Source: Streptomyces mirabilis
Lineage (GTDB): Bacteria; Actinomycetota; Actinomycetes; Streptomycetales; Streptomycetaceae
NCBI RefSeq assembly: GCF_039503195.1
Contig: NZ_JBCJKP010000001.1
Span: 7,068,001-7,132,000 of the forward strand
Reading direction: 5' to 3'
DNA: 64,000 bases
A model generated the notes under the pieces. It saw only the letters and a program-made list of their open reading frames with translations, had not been told where the DNA came from and did not search any database. The translations under genes and the position numbers were made by a program. Position 1 is the first letter of the stretch, and every line of letters begins with the position of its first letter. Below are positions 10,735 to 19,728 of the stretch, piece by piece.

Positions 10735-11694
10735 TCAGCCGAGGACCCGGACCGGGTCGCCGTCGAGGTAGGCCTGGATGTCCTCCAGGGCCTGGCCGTA
10801 GTAGCGCGCGTAGTTGGCGCGGGACACATAGCCGAGATGCGGGGTGGCGAGCAGCCGCGGTGCGGTGCGCATCGGGTGGTTGCCCGGCAGCGGTTCGACG
10901 TCGAAGACGTCGACGCCGGCGCCGGCGATACGGCCCTCGTGCAGCGCGGCGAGCAGGGCCTCCTGGTCGACGATCGCGGCCCGCGAGGTGTTGATCAGGT
11001 AGGCGGTGGGCTTGAGGAGGGCGATCTCGGCGGCGCCGAGCAGGCCCCGGGTGCGGTCGCTCAGCGCGAGGTGGACGGAGATGAAGTCGCTGCTTGCCAG
11101 CAACTCCTCCTTGGAGGAGGCGAGTTCGACGCCGACCTCGTCCGCGCGTTCCTTGGTGAGGTGCCGGCTCCAGGCGGTGACCTCCATGCCGAAGGCGAGT
11201 CCGACCTGGGCCACCCGGCTGCCGATCTTGCCGAGACCGAGCAGGCCGAGCGTGCGGCTGTGCAGGTCGGCGCCGACGGTGGACTGCCAGGGGCCGCCGT
11301 CGCGCAGGGCGTTGTTCTCCTGGACGATGCCGCGGGCGAGTCCGAGCAGCAGGGCCCAGGTGAGTTCGACCGGCGGCGTCGAGGAGCTCTGGGTGCCGCA
11401 CACGGTGACGCCGGCCGCCTTCGCGGCCGCGTAGTCGATCACCGAGTTGCGCATGCCGGAGGCGATCAGCAGCTTCAGGCGGGGCAGCCGGTTCAGCAAC
11501 GAGTCCGGGAAGGGCACCCGCTCGCGCAGGGTGACCACGAAGTCGAAGTCGGCGAGAGCCGCGGCGAGTTCGTCCTCGGTGGCGAAGTGCTCGGCGAAGG
11601 AGACGACCTCGACCCGATCGGTCAGCGTCGACCAGTCGGCACATGCGCTCGCCACGTTCTGGAAGTCGTCGAGTACGGCGCAGCGGAATTGCAC
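10735..11694 (-). CDS. D-2-hydroxyacid dehydrogenase family protein (NAD-binding)
   Basis: The 319-residue enzyme has the D-isomer-specific 2-hydroxyacid dehydrogenase fold. The Rossmann motif GLGKIGSRVAQVG is near residue 150, NTSRAAIVD and GAGVDVFDVEPLP follow, and the catalytic His is in HLGYVSR. The family reduces or oxidises 2-hydroxyacids with NAD(P); phosphoglycerate or glyoxylate-type substrates are possible. I chose the GTG at 11694 because GGGAGA lies six bases before it and the upstream extension lacks conservation. The gene follows sdaA on the same strand, so a link to serine/pyruvate metabolism is plausible but not shown. Confidence 0.85.
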   Translation of the reverse strand: MQFRCAVLDDFQNVASACADWSTLTDRVEVVSFAEHFATEDELAAALADFDFVVTLRERVPFPDSLLNRLPRLKLLIASGMRNSVIDYAAAKAAGVTVCGTQSSSTPPVELTWALLLGLARGIVQENNALRDGGPWQSTVGADLHSRTLGLLGLGKIGSRVAQVGLAFGMEVTAWSRHLTKERADEVGVELASSKEELLASSDFISVHLALSDRTRGLLGAAEIALLKPTAYLINTSRAAIVDQEALLAALHEGRIAGAGVDVFDVEPLPGNHPMRTAPRLLATPHLGYVSRANYARYYGQALEDIQAYLDGDPVRVLG

Positions 11695-11910
11695 GTCATT
11701 TCTCCCAGGTGTTCTCGCTGTCGGGGCGCGGACACGCGCCCCGTCCGGGGTCACCCGGCAGCACGATCCTGCCCCGGCCGCTCACGGCACCGGAGAACGG
11801 GAGGGGTTCGCTGTGACGAGCCGCCGGGGCGGCTGCGCCGGAGGGGCATTCGACGTTGCGTACGTGCTACGGACCTGCTGGTCACAATCCGCTGGTCAGG
11901 GCCTGTTCGC

Positions 11911-13278
11911 CTAGCACTCGATGATGTTGACCGCGAGCCCGCCCCGCGCCGTCTCCTTGTACTTGACGCTCATGTCCGCGCCCGTCTCCTTCATGGTCTT
12001 GATGACCTTGTCGAGGGAGACCTTGTGGGAGCCGTCGCCGCGCATGGCCATGCGGGCGGCGGTGACCGCCTTGACCGCCGCCATGCCGTTGCGTTCGATG
12101 CAGGGGATCTGGACGAGGCCGCCGACCGGGTCGCAGGTGAGGCCGAGGTTGTGTTCCATGCCGATCTCGGCGGCGTTCTCGACCTGTTCGGGGCTGCCGC
12201 CGAGGACCTCGGCGAGGGCGCCCGCGGCCATCGAGCAGGCCGAGCCGACCTCGCCCTGGCAGCCGACCTCGGCGCCGGAGATGGAGGCGTTCTCCTTGAA
12301 GAGCATCCCGATGGCGCCGGCGGCCAGCAGGAAGCGCACGACGCCGTCCTCGTCCGCGCCCGGGATGAAGTTGATGTAGTAGTGGAGGACCGCCGGGATG
12401 ATGCCCGCGGCGCCGTTCGTGGGGGCCGTGACCACCCGGCCGCCCGCCGCGTTCTCCTCGTTCACCGCCATGGCGTAGAGCGTGATCCACTCCATCGCGT
12501 GGGCCAGCGGGTCGCCCTCCGCCCGCAGCTGGCGGGCCGAGACGGCGGCGCGGCGGCGGACCTTGAGCCCGCCCGGCAGGATGCCCTCGCGGGACATGCC
12601 CCGGGAGACGCACGCCTGCATCACACGCCAGATGGCGAGCAGGCCCTCGCGGATCTCCTCGTCGGTGCGCCAGGCCCGCTCGTTCTCCAGCATCAGGGCG
12701 GAGATCGACAGGCCGGTCTCCTTCGTCAGCCGCAGCAGTTCGTCGCCCGAGCGGAACGGGTACTTGAGCACCCTGTCGTCGAGCTTGATGCGGTCCTCGC
12801 CCACCGCGTCCTCGTCGACCACGAAGCCGCCGCCGACCGAGTAGTACGTCTTCTCCAGGACGAGCGTGCCGGAGGCGTCGTACGCGAAGACCGTCATGCC
12901 GTTCGCGTGGTACGGCAGGGCCTTGCGGCGGTGCAGGACCAGGTCGTCGGCGAAGGAGAAGGAGATCTCGTGCGTGCCGAGGAGCGAGAGGCGGCCCGAC
13001 GACTTGATCCGCTCCACGCGGTCGTCGGCGCCCTCCACGTCCACGGTTCGCGGCGACGCGCCCTCCAGGCCCAGCAGCACCGCCTTGGGGGTGCCGTGGC
13101 CGTGACCGGTCGCGCCCAGGGAGCCGTACAGCTCGGCCCGGACGGAGACCACCGAGTCCAGCAGCTCCTCGTTGCGCAGCCGGCGGGCGAACATGCGCGC
13201 CGCACGCATCGGGCCCACCGTGTGGGAGCTCGATGGGCCTATGCCGATCGAGAACAGGTCGAAGACCGAGATGGCCAC
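11911..13278 (-). CDS. sdaA: L-serine ammonia-lyase (L-serine dehydratase, iron-sulfur type)
   Basis: It deaminates L-serine to pyruvate. The 455-residue single chain fuses the beta domain ([17 protein letters not shown] at the N-terminus) and the alpha domain, which carries cysteines expected to hold the 4Fe-4S cluster ([27 protein letters not shown]). Length matches one-chain bacterial SdaA proteins. The GTG start has GAGGAG upstream. It lies downstream of glyA on the same strand, so glycine can flow through serine to pyruvate. A hairpin and a set of repeated TTC/GAA elements separate it from glyA and suggest its own promoter and operator. Confidence 0.95.
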   Translation of the reverse strand: MAISVFDLFSIGIGPSSSHTVGPMRAARMFARRLRNEELLDSVVSVRAELYGSLGATGHGHGTPKAVLLGLEGASPRTVDVEGADDRVERIKSSGRLSLLGTHEISFSFADDLVLHRRKALPYHANGMTVFAYDASGTLVLEKTYYSVGGGFVVDEDAVGEDRIKLDDRVLKYPFRSGDELLRLTKETGLSISALMLENERAWRTDEEIREGLLAIWRVMQACVSRGMSREGILPGGLKVRRRAAVSARQLRAEGDPLAHAMEWITLYAMAVNEENAAGGRVVTAPTNGAAGIIPAVLHYYINFIPGADEDGVVRFLLAAGAIGMLFKENASISGAEVGCQGEVGSACSMAAGALAEVLGGSPEQVENAAEIGMEHNLGLTCDPVGGLVQIPCIERNGMAAVKAVTAARMAMRGDGSHKVSLDKVIKTMKETGADMSVKYKETARGGLAVNIIEC

Positions 13279-13317
13279 GGGGACTCCTCACAACGGGGGT
13301 GGTGCATGGGGGCGGGC

Positions 13318-13350
13318 GCCGCGCACACCTGCGGTTCCAGTGTGCGCGGC
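13318..13350 (-). terminator. Hairpin between glyA and sdaA
   Basis: Perfect 11-bp arms (GCCGCGCACAC and GTGTGCGCGGC) enclose an 11-base loop. There is no T-run, which is common in Streptomyces. It may end the gcvT-gcvH-glyA transcript or attenuate read-through into sdaA. Confidence 0.55.
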
Positions 13351-13368
13351 GTCCTGGTGAATCGTACG

Positions 13369-13409
13369 TTCCGTGCGAATTTCTGTACGAAAGTGAACTT
13401 TCGCAGGAA
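13369..13409 (-). promoter_or_regulatory. Candidate operator with repeated TTC-n-GAA elements upstream of sdaA
   Basis: TTCCGTGCGAA (13369-13379) and TTCTGTACGAA (13381-13391) are 12 bp apart, and TTCGCAGGAA follows at 13400. A 7-bp perfect inverted repeat, CGAAAGT-GA-ACTTTCG, spans 13388-13403. The stretch is much richer in A+T than its surroundings and sits 90-130 bp before the sdaA start. The protein that binds is not known from the sequence. Confidence 0.5.
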
Positions 13410-13435
13410 CTGGTTCTGTACTGCTTCAGGCGGTA

Positions 13436-14698
13436 CTACTTCAGGCCGGGGTACAGCGGGTGCTTGTCGGCCAGGGCGGACACGCGGGTCTTCAGTGACT
13501 CCGCGTCGTAGGAGGGCTTCAGCGCCTCGGCGATGATGTCCGCGACCTCGGTGAAGTCCTCGGCCTGGAAGCCGCGGGTGGCGAGCGCGGGCGTGCCGAT
13601 GCGCAGGCCGGACGTGACCATCGGGGGGCGCGGGTCGTTCGGGATGGCGTTGCGGTTGACCGTGATGCCGACCTCGTGGAGACGGTCCTCGGCCTGTTGA
13701 CCGTCCAGCTCGGAGTTGCGCAGGTCGACGAGGACCAGGTGCACGTCCGTGCCGCCGGACAGGACGTCCACGCCCACGGCCTTGACGTCGTCCTGGACCA
13801 GGCGCTCCGCCAGGATCCGCGCGCCGTCCAGCGTGCGCTGCTGGCGCTCCTTGAAGTCGTCGGAGGCGGCGACCTTGAACGAGACGGCCTTCGCGGCGAT
13901 CACGTGCTCCAGCGGACCGCCCTGCTGACCGGGGAAGACCGCGGAGTTGATCTTCTTCGCCAGCTCGGCGGTGGACAGGATCACGCCACCGCGCGGGCCG
14001 CCCAGCGTCTTGTGGGTCGTGGTCGTGACCACGTGGGCGTGCGGCACCGGGTTCGGGTGCAGACCCGCGGCCACGAGCCCCGCGAAGTGCGCCATGTCGA
14101 CCATCAGGTACGCGCCGACCTCGTCCGCGACCCGGCGGAACGCGGCGAAGTCCAGCTGACGCGGGTAGGCCGACCAGCCCGCCACGATCAGCTGCGGCCT
14201 GGACTCCTTGGCGAGGCGCTCGACCTCGTCCATGTCGACCTGGCCGGTCTCGTCGTTCACGTGGTACGGGACCACGTTGTACAGCTTGCCGGAAAAGTTG
14301 ATCTTCATGCCGTGGGTGAGGTGCCCGCCGTGCGCGAGGTTCAGACCCATGATCGTGTCGCCCGGCTTCAGCAGCGCGAACATCGCCGCCGCGTTGGCCT
14401 GGGCGCCCGAGTGGGGCTGCACGTTCGCGTGCTCGGCGCCGAAGAGCGCCTTGACGCGGTCGATGGCGATCTGCTCGACCACGTCGACGTGCTCGCAGCC
14501 GCCGTAGTAGCGGCGGCCCGGGTAGCCCTCGGCGTACTTGTTGGTCAGGACCGAGCCCTGGGCCTCCATGACCGCGACCGGAGCGAAGTTCTCCGAGGCG
14601 ATCATCTCCAGGGTGGACTGCTGGCGGTGCAGCTCGGCGTCGACGGCGGCGGCGACGTCCGGGTCCAGCTCGTGCAGGGGCGTGTTCAGAAGCGACAT
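13436..14698 (-). CDS. glyA: Serine hydroxymethyltransferase
   Basis: This PLP enzyme interconverts serine and glycine and loads tetrahydrofolate with a one-carbon unit. The 420-residue product has the standard length. Clear motifs are ENFAP near 36-40, the Tyr-rich segment [21 protein letters not shown] near 201, and the PLP lysine Lys230 in [14 protein letters not shown]. Its start lies 13 bp after the gcvH stop, so it is read in the gcvT-gcvH-glyA operon behind the glycine riboswitch. Together these genes turn glycine into serine and methylene-THF. Confidence 0.98.
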   Translation of the reverse strand: MSLLNTPLHELDPDVAAAVDAELHRQQSTLEMIASENFAPVAVMEAQGSVLTNKYAEGYPGRRYYGGCEHVDVVEQIAIDRVKALFGAEHANVQPHSGAQANAAAMFALLKPGDTIMGLNLAHGGHLTHGMKINFSGKLYNVVPYHVNDETGQVDMDEVERLAKESRPQLIVAGWSAYPRQLDFAAFRRVADEVGAYLMVDMAHFAGLVAAGLHPNPVPHAHVVTTTTHKTLGGPRGGVILSTAELAKKINSAVFPGQQGGPLEHVIAAKAVSFKVAASDDFKERQQRTLDGARILAERLVQDDVKAVGVDVLSGGTDVHLVLVDLRNSELDGQQAEDRLHEVGITVNRNAIPNDPRPPMVTSGLRIGTPALATRGFQAEDFTEVADIIAEALKPSYDAESLKTRVSALADKHPLYPGLK

Positions 14699-14711
14699 CA
14701 GTCAGAAGTCC

Positions 14712-15089
14712 TTAAGAGCCGGAGAACTCGGTGTACTCGTCGGCGGAGAGCAGGTCGGCCGGCTCGTCCGTGACGCGTACCTTGAACAGCCAGCCGCCCT
14801 CGAAGGGGGCGGAGTTCACCAGCGACGGGTCGTCGACCACGTCCTGGTTGGCCTCCACGACCTCGCCGGTGACCGGCGCGTACAGGTCGCTGACCGACTT
14901 GGTCGACTCCAGCTCGCCGCAGGTCTCGCCCGCGGTCACCGTGTCACCGACCTCCGGAAGCTGGGCGTAGACGACATCGCCGAGCGCGTTGGCCGCGAAC
15001 TCGGTGATGCCGACCGTCGAGACGCCGTCCTCGGCGACCGACAGCCACTCGTGCTCCTTGCTGTAGCGCAGCTGCTGGGGGTTGCTCAT
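14712..15089 (-). CDS. gcvH: Glycine cleavage system H protein
   Basis: The 125-residue lipoyl carrier shuttles the aminomethyl group of glycine between the P, T and L proteins. The lipoyl attachment site is Lys64 in [14 protein letters not shown], with HEWLSV near the N-terminus as in all H proteins. I set the start at the ATG at 15089 because AGGAG precedes it; upstream codons are not conserved. It lies between gcvT and glyA. The P protein gene is not in this window. Confidence 0.98.
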   Translation of the reverse strand: MSNPQQLRYSKEHEWLSVAEDGVSTVGITEFAANALGDVVYAQLPEVGDTVTAGETCGELESTKSVSDLYAPVTGEVVEANQDVVDDPSLVNSAPFEGGWLFKVRVTDEPADLLSADEYTEFSGS

Positions 15090-15218
15090 GGCCTGAATTC
15101 TCCTGTACGCGGGGGAGTGCGGATGAACGGGGATGACCGAGTGGTCTTGGGATACGAGACGTGACACAGCGGCGTGCGTCACGTGGGCGCGCTGGACGGG
15201 GCCCTTTCGGCCCCGAAG

Positions 15219-16337
15219 CTACTTCTGGCGCTTGTAGAACGGCAGCGCCACGACCTCGTACGGCTCATGGCTGCCCCGGATGTCCACGCCGACTCCGGCC
15301 GTGCCCGGCGCGGCGTGCGCGGCGTCGACGTACGCCATCGCGATCGGCTTGCCCAGCGTGGGGGAGGGCGCGCCGGAGGTGACCTCGCCGATCACCTTGC
15401 CGTCGGCGACGACCGGGTACCCGGCGCGCGGCACGCGACGGCCCTCGGCGACAAGCCCGACGAGTACCCGCGGGGGGTTCTCCTCGGCGCGGGAGGCGGC
15501 CTCCTGGAGCGCGGCACGTCCCACGAAGTCCCCCTCCTTCTCGAACTTCACGACCCGGCCGAGCCCCGCGTCGAAGGGGGTGAGCGAGGTGGTCAGCTCA
15601 TGCCCGTACAGCGGCATGCCCGCCTCCAGGCGCAGCGTGTCGCGGCAGGAGAGGCCGCAGGGGACGAGCCCGACGGGCGCGCCCGCGTCCGTCAGCGCCT
15701 GCCACAGCTTCTCGGCGTCGGACGGGGCCACGAACAGCTCGAAGCCGTCCTCGCCCGTGTAGCCCGTCCGGGCGATCAGCGCCGGGACGCCCGCGACGGT
15801 GCCCGGCAGGCCCGCGTAGTACTTCAGCCCGTCCAGGTCGGCGTCGGTCAGCGACTTGAGGATGCCGGGGGACTCGGGGCCCTGCACGGCGATCAGCGCG
15901 TACGCGTCCCGGTCGTCGCGCACGAGGGCGTCGAAGCCGGCGGCACGCTCGGCCAGCGCGTCCAGCACCACCTGGGCGTTGGAGGCGTTCGCGACGACCA
16001 TGTACTCGTTCTCGGCCAGTCGGTAGACGATCAGGTCGTCCAGGATGCCGCCGTCCTCCCGGCAGATCATCGTGTAGCGGGCGCGGCCGACGCCGACGGA
16101 GGCGATGTTGCCGACCAGCGCGTGGTTGAGAAGGGCGGCGGCCTGCGGCCCGGTGACCGTGATCTCGCCCATGTGCGACAGGTCGAAGAGGCCGGCCCGG
16201 GTGCGCACGGCGAGGTGCTCGTCGCGCTCGGAGCCGTAGCGCAGGGGCATGTCCCAGCCCGCGAAGTCGGTCATCGTCGCGCCGAGCGAGCGATGCAGGG
16301 CATCGAGCGCGGTGAGACGGGGTGCGTTACTGCTCAT
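15219..16337 (-). CDS. gcvT: Aminomethyltransferase, glycine cleavage system T protein
   Basis: It transfers the methylene group from H-protein-bound aminomethyl-lipoate to tetrahydrofolate and releases ammonia. The 372-residue product shows GCVT-family landmarks: [37 protein letters not shown] and the C-terminal barrel (VGLVAEG). The ATG at 16337 begins [15 protein letters not shown], matching the usual N-terminus. It is the first gene of the gcvT-gcvH-glyA operon and the riboswitch lies directly upstream. Confidence 0.98.
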   Translation of the reverse strand: MSSNAPRLTALDALHRSLGATMTDFAGWDMPLRYGSERDEHLAVRTRAGLFDLSHMGEITVTGPQAAALLNHALVGNIASVGVGRARYTMICREDGGILDDLIVYRLAENEYMVVANASNAQVVLDALAERAAGFDALVRDDRDAYALIAVQGPESPGILKSLTDADLDGLKYYAGLPGTVAGVPALIARTGYTGEDGFELFVAPSDAEKLWQALTDAGAPVGLVPCGLSCRDTLRLEAGMPLYGHELTTSLTPFDAGLGRVVKFEKEGDFVGRAALQEAASRAEENPPRVLVGLVAEGRRVPRAGYPVVADGKVIGEVTSGAPSPTLGKPIAMAYVDAAHAAPGTAGVGVDIRGSHEPYEVVALPFYKRQK

Positions 16338-16365
16338 CGGTGGGGCTCCCAAGGCATGACGGCGA

Positions 16366-16580
16366 GGTCGTTCCTCCCCATCTGTCATCGGAACCTGAGA
16401 GGTTCATCACGACCCCGCGAACGGAGGTCCTGACTTGCACCTTGGGTGGAGCCACTGGACAGCGGCCCGCTTTTCAGATGTGCCTCGCCCGCGCGGTAAC
16501 GGGGCCTGAGAGATTCAAGGGAGGGACTTGCTCCTTCGGCGCCCGGGTACCCGAAGGTACCCGGAACTCTCCCGCGCGGA
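16366..16580 (-). promoter_or_regulatory. Tandem glycine riboswitch in the gcvT leader
   Basis: Read on the minus strand, the leader holds two aptamers in series. The first has GGGAGAG, then GCCGAAGGAGCAAG and AATCTCTCAGG. The second has CCCAAGGTGCAAG and AACCTCTCAGG, then ends in ATGACAGATGGGGAGG. The paired elements 'GAAGGnGCAA' and 'CTCTCAGG' are signatures of the glycine riboswitch, which senses glycine and in Gram-positive bacteria usually turns on the cleavage genes. It ends about 30 bases before the gcvT start, close enough to control ribosome access. The rest of the 421-base divergent gap to the next gene (16581-16758) should hold the two promoters; I see no clear boxes. Confidence 0.93.
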
Positions 16581-16758
16581 TTCAAGCGGCCGGTATGCAG
16601 TTGGCGGGCACATCATCGCACGCGCCGTCCGATCACGGCAGTCCGCATCTGTAACCGGCCTGTGGCAGTCCGCGTACGGAAACGAGAGACACCGCGCATT
16701 ACCTTCTCTTTACACTCGACGGGGATGGGACTCCACACCCAAGGGGAGGACGATCACG

Positions 16759-17433
16759 GTGAACAGGACCACGGCGTACGCCACGACCTCGGGCCTCGCG
16801 CTGCCCGAGCAGCCCGGTGCCCCGGCCAGGACCCGGGAGGCGTGCGGAGCGCTGCCGACAGCCGTCGTCCGGGACCTCAGGGAGCGCGCGGGACACTCTC
16901 CGCACGGTCTGCACTTCGCGGCGCCCGACGTCGTCGTGGTCACCGGGTTGCCGGGCAGCGGCAAGTCGACCCTGATGCGCCGCGCCGTCGAGGGCCCGCG
17001 CATCGACTCCCAGGACACCCGGGACCGCTGGGACGAGTGGACGGGCGGCCGGCTGCCGTATGCCGTCTACCGGCCCCTCGTCCGCCTCGCGCACTACGCG
17101 GGCCTGCGTCGCTCCCTGCGCTCCGGCGCCGGGCTCGTCGTGCACGACTGCGGTACACAGGCCTGGGTGCGCCGCTGGCTCGCCCGCGAGGCCCAGCGCC
17201 GTGGCGGCACCCTCCACCTGCTGCTGCTCGACGTCACGCCCGGTACGGCGCTGGAGGGTCAGCGCGAGCGCGGCCGGGGTGTGTCGCGGTACGCGTTCGC
17301 CCGTCACCGGGGCGCGGTCGCCCGGCTGCTGCGCTCCGTCGAGCGGGGCGACCTGCCGGAGGGCTGCGGCTCGGCGGTGCTCCTCGACCGGGACGCGGCG
17401 GACGTACTGCGGAGGATCGGCTTCGATGACTGA
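16759..17433 (+). CDS. P-loop ATP-binding protein (AAA / nucleoside-kinase-like)
   Basis: The 224-residue protein has a Walker A motif GLPGSGKST about 60 residues in and a hydrophobic strand with LVVHDCGTQ that may hold Walker B. The C-terminal part (GRGVSRYAFARHR) resembles small P-loop kinases or zeta-toxin-like ATPases. The substrate is unknown. The GTG start is chosen for the AAGGGGAGGA site eight bases upstream. It is divergent from the riboswitch-controlled operon and precedes two SseB-like genes. Confidence 0.8.
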   Translation: MNRTTAYATTSGLALPEQPGAPARTREACGALPTAVVRDLRERAGHSPHGLHFAAPDVVVVTGLPGSGKSTLMRRAVEGPRIDSQDTRDRWDEWTGGRLPYAVYRPLVRLAHYAGLRRSLRSGAGLVVHDCGTQAWVRRWLAREAQRRGGTLHLLLLDVTPGTALEGQRERGRGVSRYAFARHRGAVARLLRSVERGDLPEGCGSAVLLDRDAADVLRRIGFDD

Positions 17434-17575
17434 GAAACGGCCGCGCGTGGCCGAGAGCGGTCGGGAGCAGCCGAGAGTGCGGTCGAGAGCGGTCGGGAAG
17501 TCATACGGGCCCACTAACCTTTCCAGCCAGAACACCAGAACAGTGGTTCACCGCAGGCGGTAGACAGGTAGACAG

Positions 17576-18379
17576 ATGGACATCCCCGACTTCCCGGACT
17601 TCTCGGTACCGGCGTACCCGCAACCCGGCCCCCACCCCCACTCGCACGGTGGCTGGCCGGGCAACGAACTGGAGGAGGTGCTCTCCGCGTCCCTCGGAGT
17701 GCCCTCGGCCGGCGGCCGCATCGTCGAGGTCCTCGGCCGCAGCTTCGTCTGGGTGCCGCTGCCCAACGGCGGCGGACCGCACGCGGGATCCCTCGACCTG
17801 CCCACCCTGGAGATCGAGGGCCAGGCGTACGTGCCGGTCTTCAGCTCCGAGGAGCAGTTCCGCCAGGTCGCGGGCGGCCATCTGTCGTACACGATCGCGC
17901 CCGCGGTCGAGTTCGCCCGCGGGCTGCCCCCGCAGGTCGGCATCGCGATCAACCCGGACGGGGTGGTCGGTGTGCCGCTGCCGCCCCTCGCGGTCGCCGA
18001 GCTGTGCCGGACCGGGCGCACCCCGCTGGACGGGCCCACGAGCGGTGGCCGGGTGAAACTCTACGAGCCCGACTGGCAGGACGACCCGGTGGACTTCTTC
18101 GCCGCCGCCTCGGCCGAGTTCGCGGCGACGGGAGTCGTCCTGACCGCCCGCCGCTGTCTGGCCAGCATCGAGGGCGACGACCCGGTCATGTTCGTCGGGG
18201 TCGAACTCTCCGTGTGGGAGGGAGACCTCCGGACACTCCCCATGGACGCCCTCTCCCGCGCCCTCGCCCGCGTCGCGGTCAAGTGGCCGGTGAACCTCGT
18301 CCTCCTCGACGTCGCCCAGGACCCGGTGGCCGACTGGATGCGAGCCCAGGTACGGCCCTTTTATCAGCAAGGCCAGTAG
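17576..18379 (+). CDS. SseB-like (enhanced serine sensitivity) protein, first paralogue
   Basis: The 267-residue protein matches the actinobacterial SseB family. An N-terminal SseB domain (FVWVPLPNGGG, YVPVFSSEEQF) is followed by a C-terminal domain (VGVELS, VNLVLLD). Overproduction of E. coli SseB raises sensitivity to serine; the molecular role is unknown. A paralogue follows directly, and serine genes (glyA, sdaA) lie just to the left, which supports a metabolic link. There are no membrane segments. Confidence 0.82.
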   Translation: MDIPDFPDFSVPAYPQPGPHPHSHGGWPGNELEEVLSASLGVPSAGGRIVEVLGRSFVWVPLPNGGGPHAGSLDLPTLEIEGQAYVPVFSSEEQFRQVAGGHLSYTIAPAVEFARGLPPQVGIAINPDGVVGVPLPPLAVAELCRTGRTPLDGPTSGGRVKLYEPDWQDDPVDFFAAASAEFAATGVVLTARRCLASIEGDDPVMFVGVELSVWEGDLRTLPMDALSRALARVAVKWPVNLVLLDVAQDPVADWMRAQVRPFYQQGQ

Positions 18380-18381
18380 AA

Positions 18382-18399
18382 GCGCCCCGTCAGGGGCGC
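18382..18399 (+). terminator. Terminator hairpin, also a copy of a Streptomyces repeated palindrome
   Basis: GCGCCCC-GTCA-GGGGCGC lies three bases after the sseB-like stop. With the following GGGGAACCGCG it matches a short palindrome that I recall as frequent between Streptomyces genes. A second copy in reverse orientation lies near 47855-47907. Confidence 0.65.
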
Positions 18400-18575
18400 G
18401 GGGAACCGCGTGAGCACCACAACGGACCTGCCGCGGCCCAAACACAGCGAGCCCGGGCTTCCAACGGCTTCCCCGGCGGAGCGCATTCGCCGCTTAAGCT
18501 GGTTCCATGGCTCGGCCGGGGTTCGGCCGAGGTGTTGGTCGACGTCATGATTTCTTCGCGAAGGGGCGGTTGAAG

Positions 18576-19385
18576 GTGAGCGCGTCGGGCACGGCCGCGG
18601 CCGGTCAGGTCGAGCACATGCTGCGCCAGGTGACGCCCGGGCGTTACGACGCCTACGAGGCGCTCCTTCGCGCGCTCGCGACCCCGTCGTCGGGTCAGGT
18701 GTGGATGCTGCTCTGGCACGGCCAGGCGGGCTCCCCGGACGCCCAGTACGGGAACATGGAGGTGGAGGGCTTCGGCTACGCGCCGTGCGTCACCTCCGCC
18801 CAGGAGCTCTCGGCCAGCGGCTGGAACCGGTCGTACGAGGTCGTCGACGGTCTCGACGTCGCCCGCACCCTCTACCCCGACCACTTCGGGCTCTGGCTCA
18901 ATCCGCACGCCCCGGGCGGCGGGGTCGGCATTCCCTGGCTCGATCTGCGCAGAATCGCGGCGGGTCTGGAGCGCCAGCCCGCCGGCCCGCTGCGACTGTC
19001 CGAACCCGGCATCGAGATCCCGCAGTTCTACGCCCTGCTCACGCAGAACGCCCATCGCACCACCGCCGTGCGCTCGCTGCGCCGCGCCTGGGTGCAGCCG
19101 GCGCTCGGGGCGCCGTACCTGGCCATCGGACTGGACGTCTACGACACGTCGCCGCCCGCCGTCGACTCGGTGCGGGCGATGATGCAGCAGTCCATCGGCG
19201 CGGTTCCGGACGGGTTGCCCGTGTCGACCGTCGCGATGTCGGACGAGTACGACCCGGTGGCGATGTGGCTGGGCGCCAACGCGCGGCCGTTCTACGACCG
19301 CGAGGCCCACGCGGCCCCCGCGGCCCCCGCCCAGGCTCCGATGGCGGGTGGGTACGGCTATCCACCGGCACCCGGCGGATACTGA
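18576..19385 (+). CDS. SseB-like (enhanced serine sensitivity) protein, second paralogue
   Basis: The 269-residue protein has the same two-part layout as its neighbour: WMLLWHGQ and YGNMEVEGFGYAPCV in the first part, AIGLDVYD in the second, and the shared ending MWLGANARPFY. It adds a Pro/Gly/Tyr-rich tail. The GTG at 18576 is preferred over an upstream ATG because AAGGGGCGG lies about six bases before it. The two genes look like a tandem duplication that has diverged. Confidence 0.8.
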   Translation: MSASGTAAAGQVEHMLRQVTPGRYDAYEALLRALATPSSGQVWMLLWHGQAGSPDAQYGNMEVEGFGYAPCVTSAQELSASGWNRSYEVVDGLDVARTLYPDHFGLWLNPHAPGGGVGIPWLDLRRIAAGLERQPAGPLRLSEPGIEIPQFYALLTQNAHRTTAVRSLRRAWVQPALGAPYLAIGLDVYDTSPPAVDSVRAMMQQSIGAVPDGLPVSTVAMSDEYDPVAMWLGANARPFYDREAHAAPAAPAQAPMAGGYGYPPAPGGY

Positions 19386-19403
19386 TCCGCAATCCGGCGA
19401 ACC

Positions 19404-19429
19404 GTGAAGGATCGGCACGGTTCCTTCAC
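19404..19429 (+). terminator. Hairpin after the second SseB-like gene
   Basis: Eight-base perfect arms GTGAAGGA and TCCTTCAC with a 10-base loop lie 18 bp after the stop. No T-run follows. Confidence 0.5.
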
Positions 19430-19728
19430 CGCGGCTCTGCATTTCTTCGCGCGTAGATGACTAGGGATCGTCCGGGTTATGCCCGTATTGACGCCCAGTG
19501 TCCTAATTGCCCCGCGTCCGACCCCCGTTACCCGCCGTCCGGATAACGGAACCCCCCTGACAGCATCACGTTTACGCATCCATTCACCGTCAAGTCTGGC
19601 TACAGATCGCCGAGGCGTTGAAGACTCCCGCTCCAGGGGGTTTAGCCCCTGTGTACGACGGACTGATCACGCCGCTACAAGCGGCACGTGTGGGCCGGCT
19701 ACCGCCGGTTGAGAGGGGTCCCTGCCAG
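19430..19728 (+). promoter_or_regulatory. Leader region of the peptide-transporter operon
   Basis: With the hairpin before it, this 343-base gene-free gap has relatively A+T-rich patches and should contain the operon promoter. An imperfect palindrome with arms CCGTTA and TAACGG spans 19525-19549. A small G/C stem (CAGGGG ... CCCCTG) lies at about 19634-19652. No box or open frame is clear enough to name. Confidence 0.35.

Noticed and set aside
10669..13536. Plus-strand frame of 955 codons over the dehydrogenase and sdaA genes
   Set aside because: The opposite strand has two well-conserved enzymes; this frame shows no domains.
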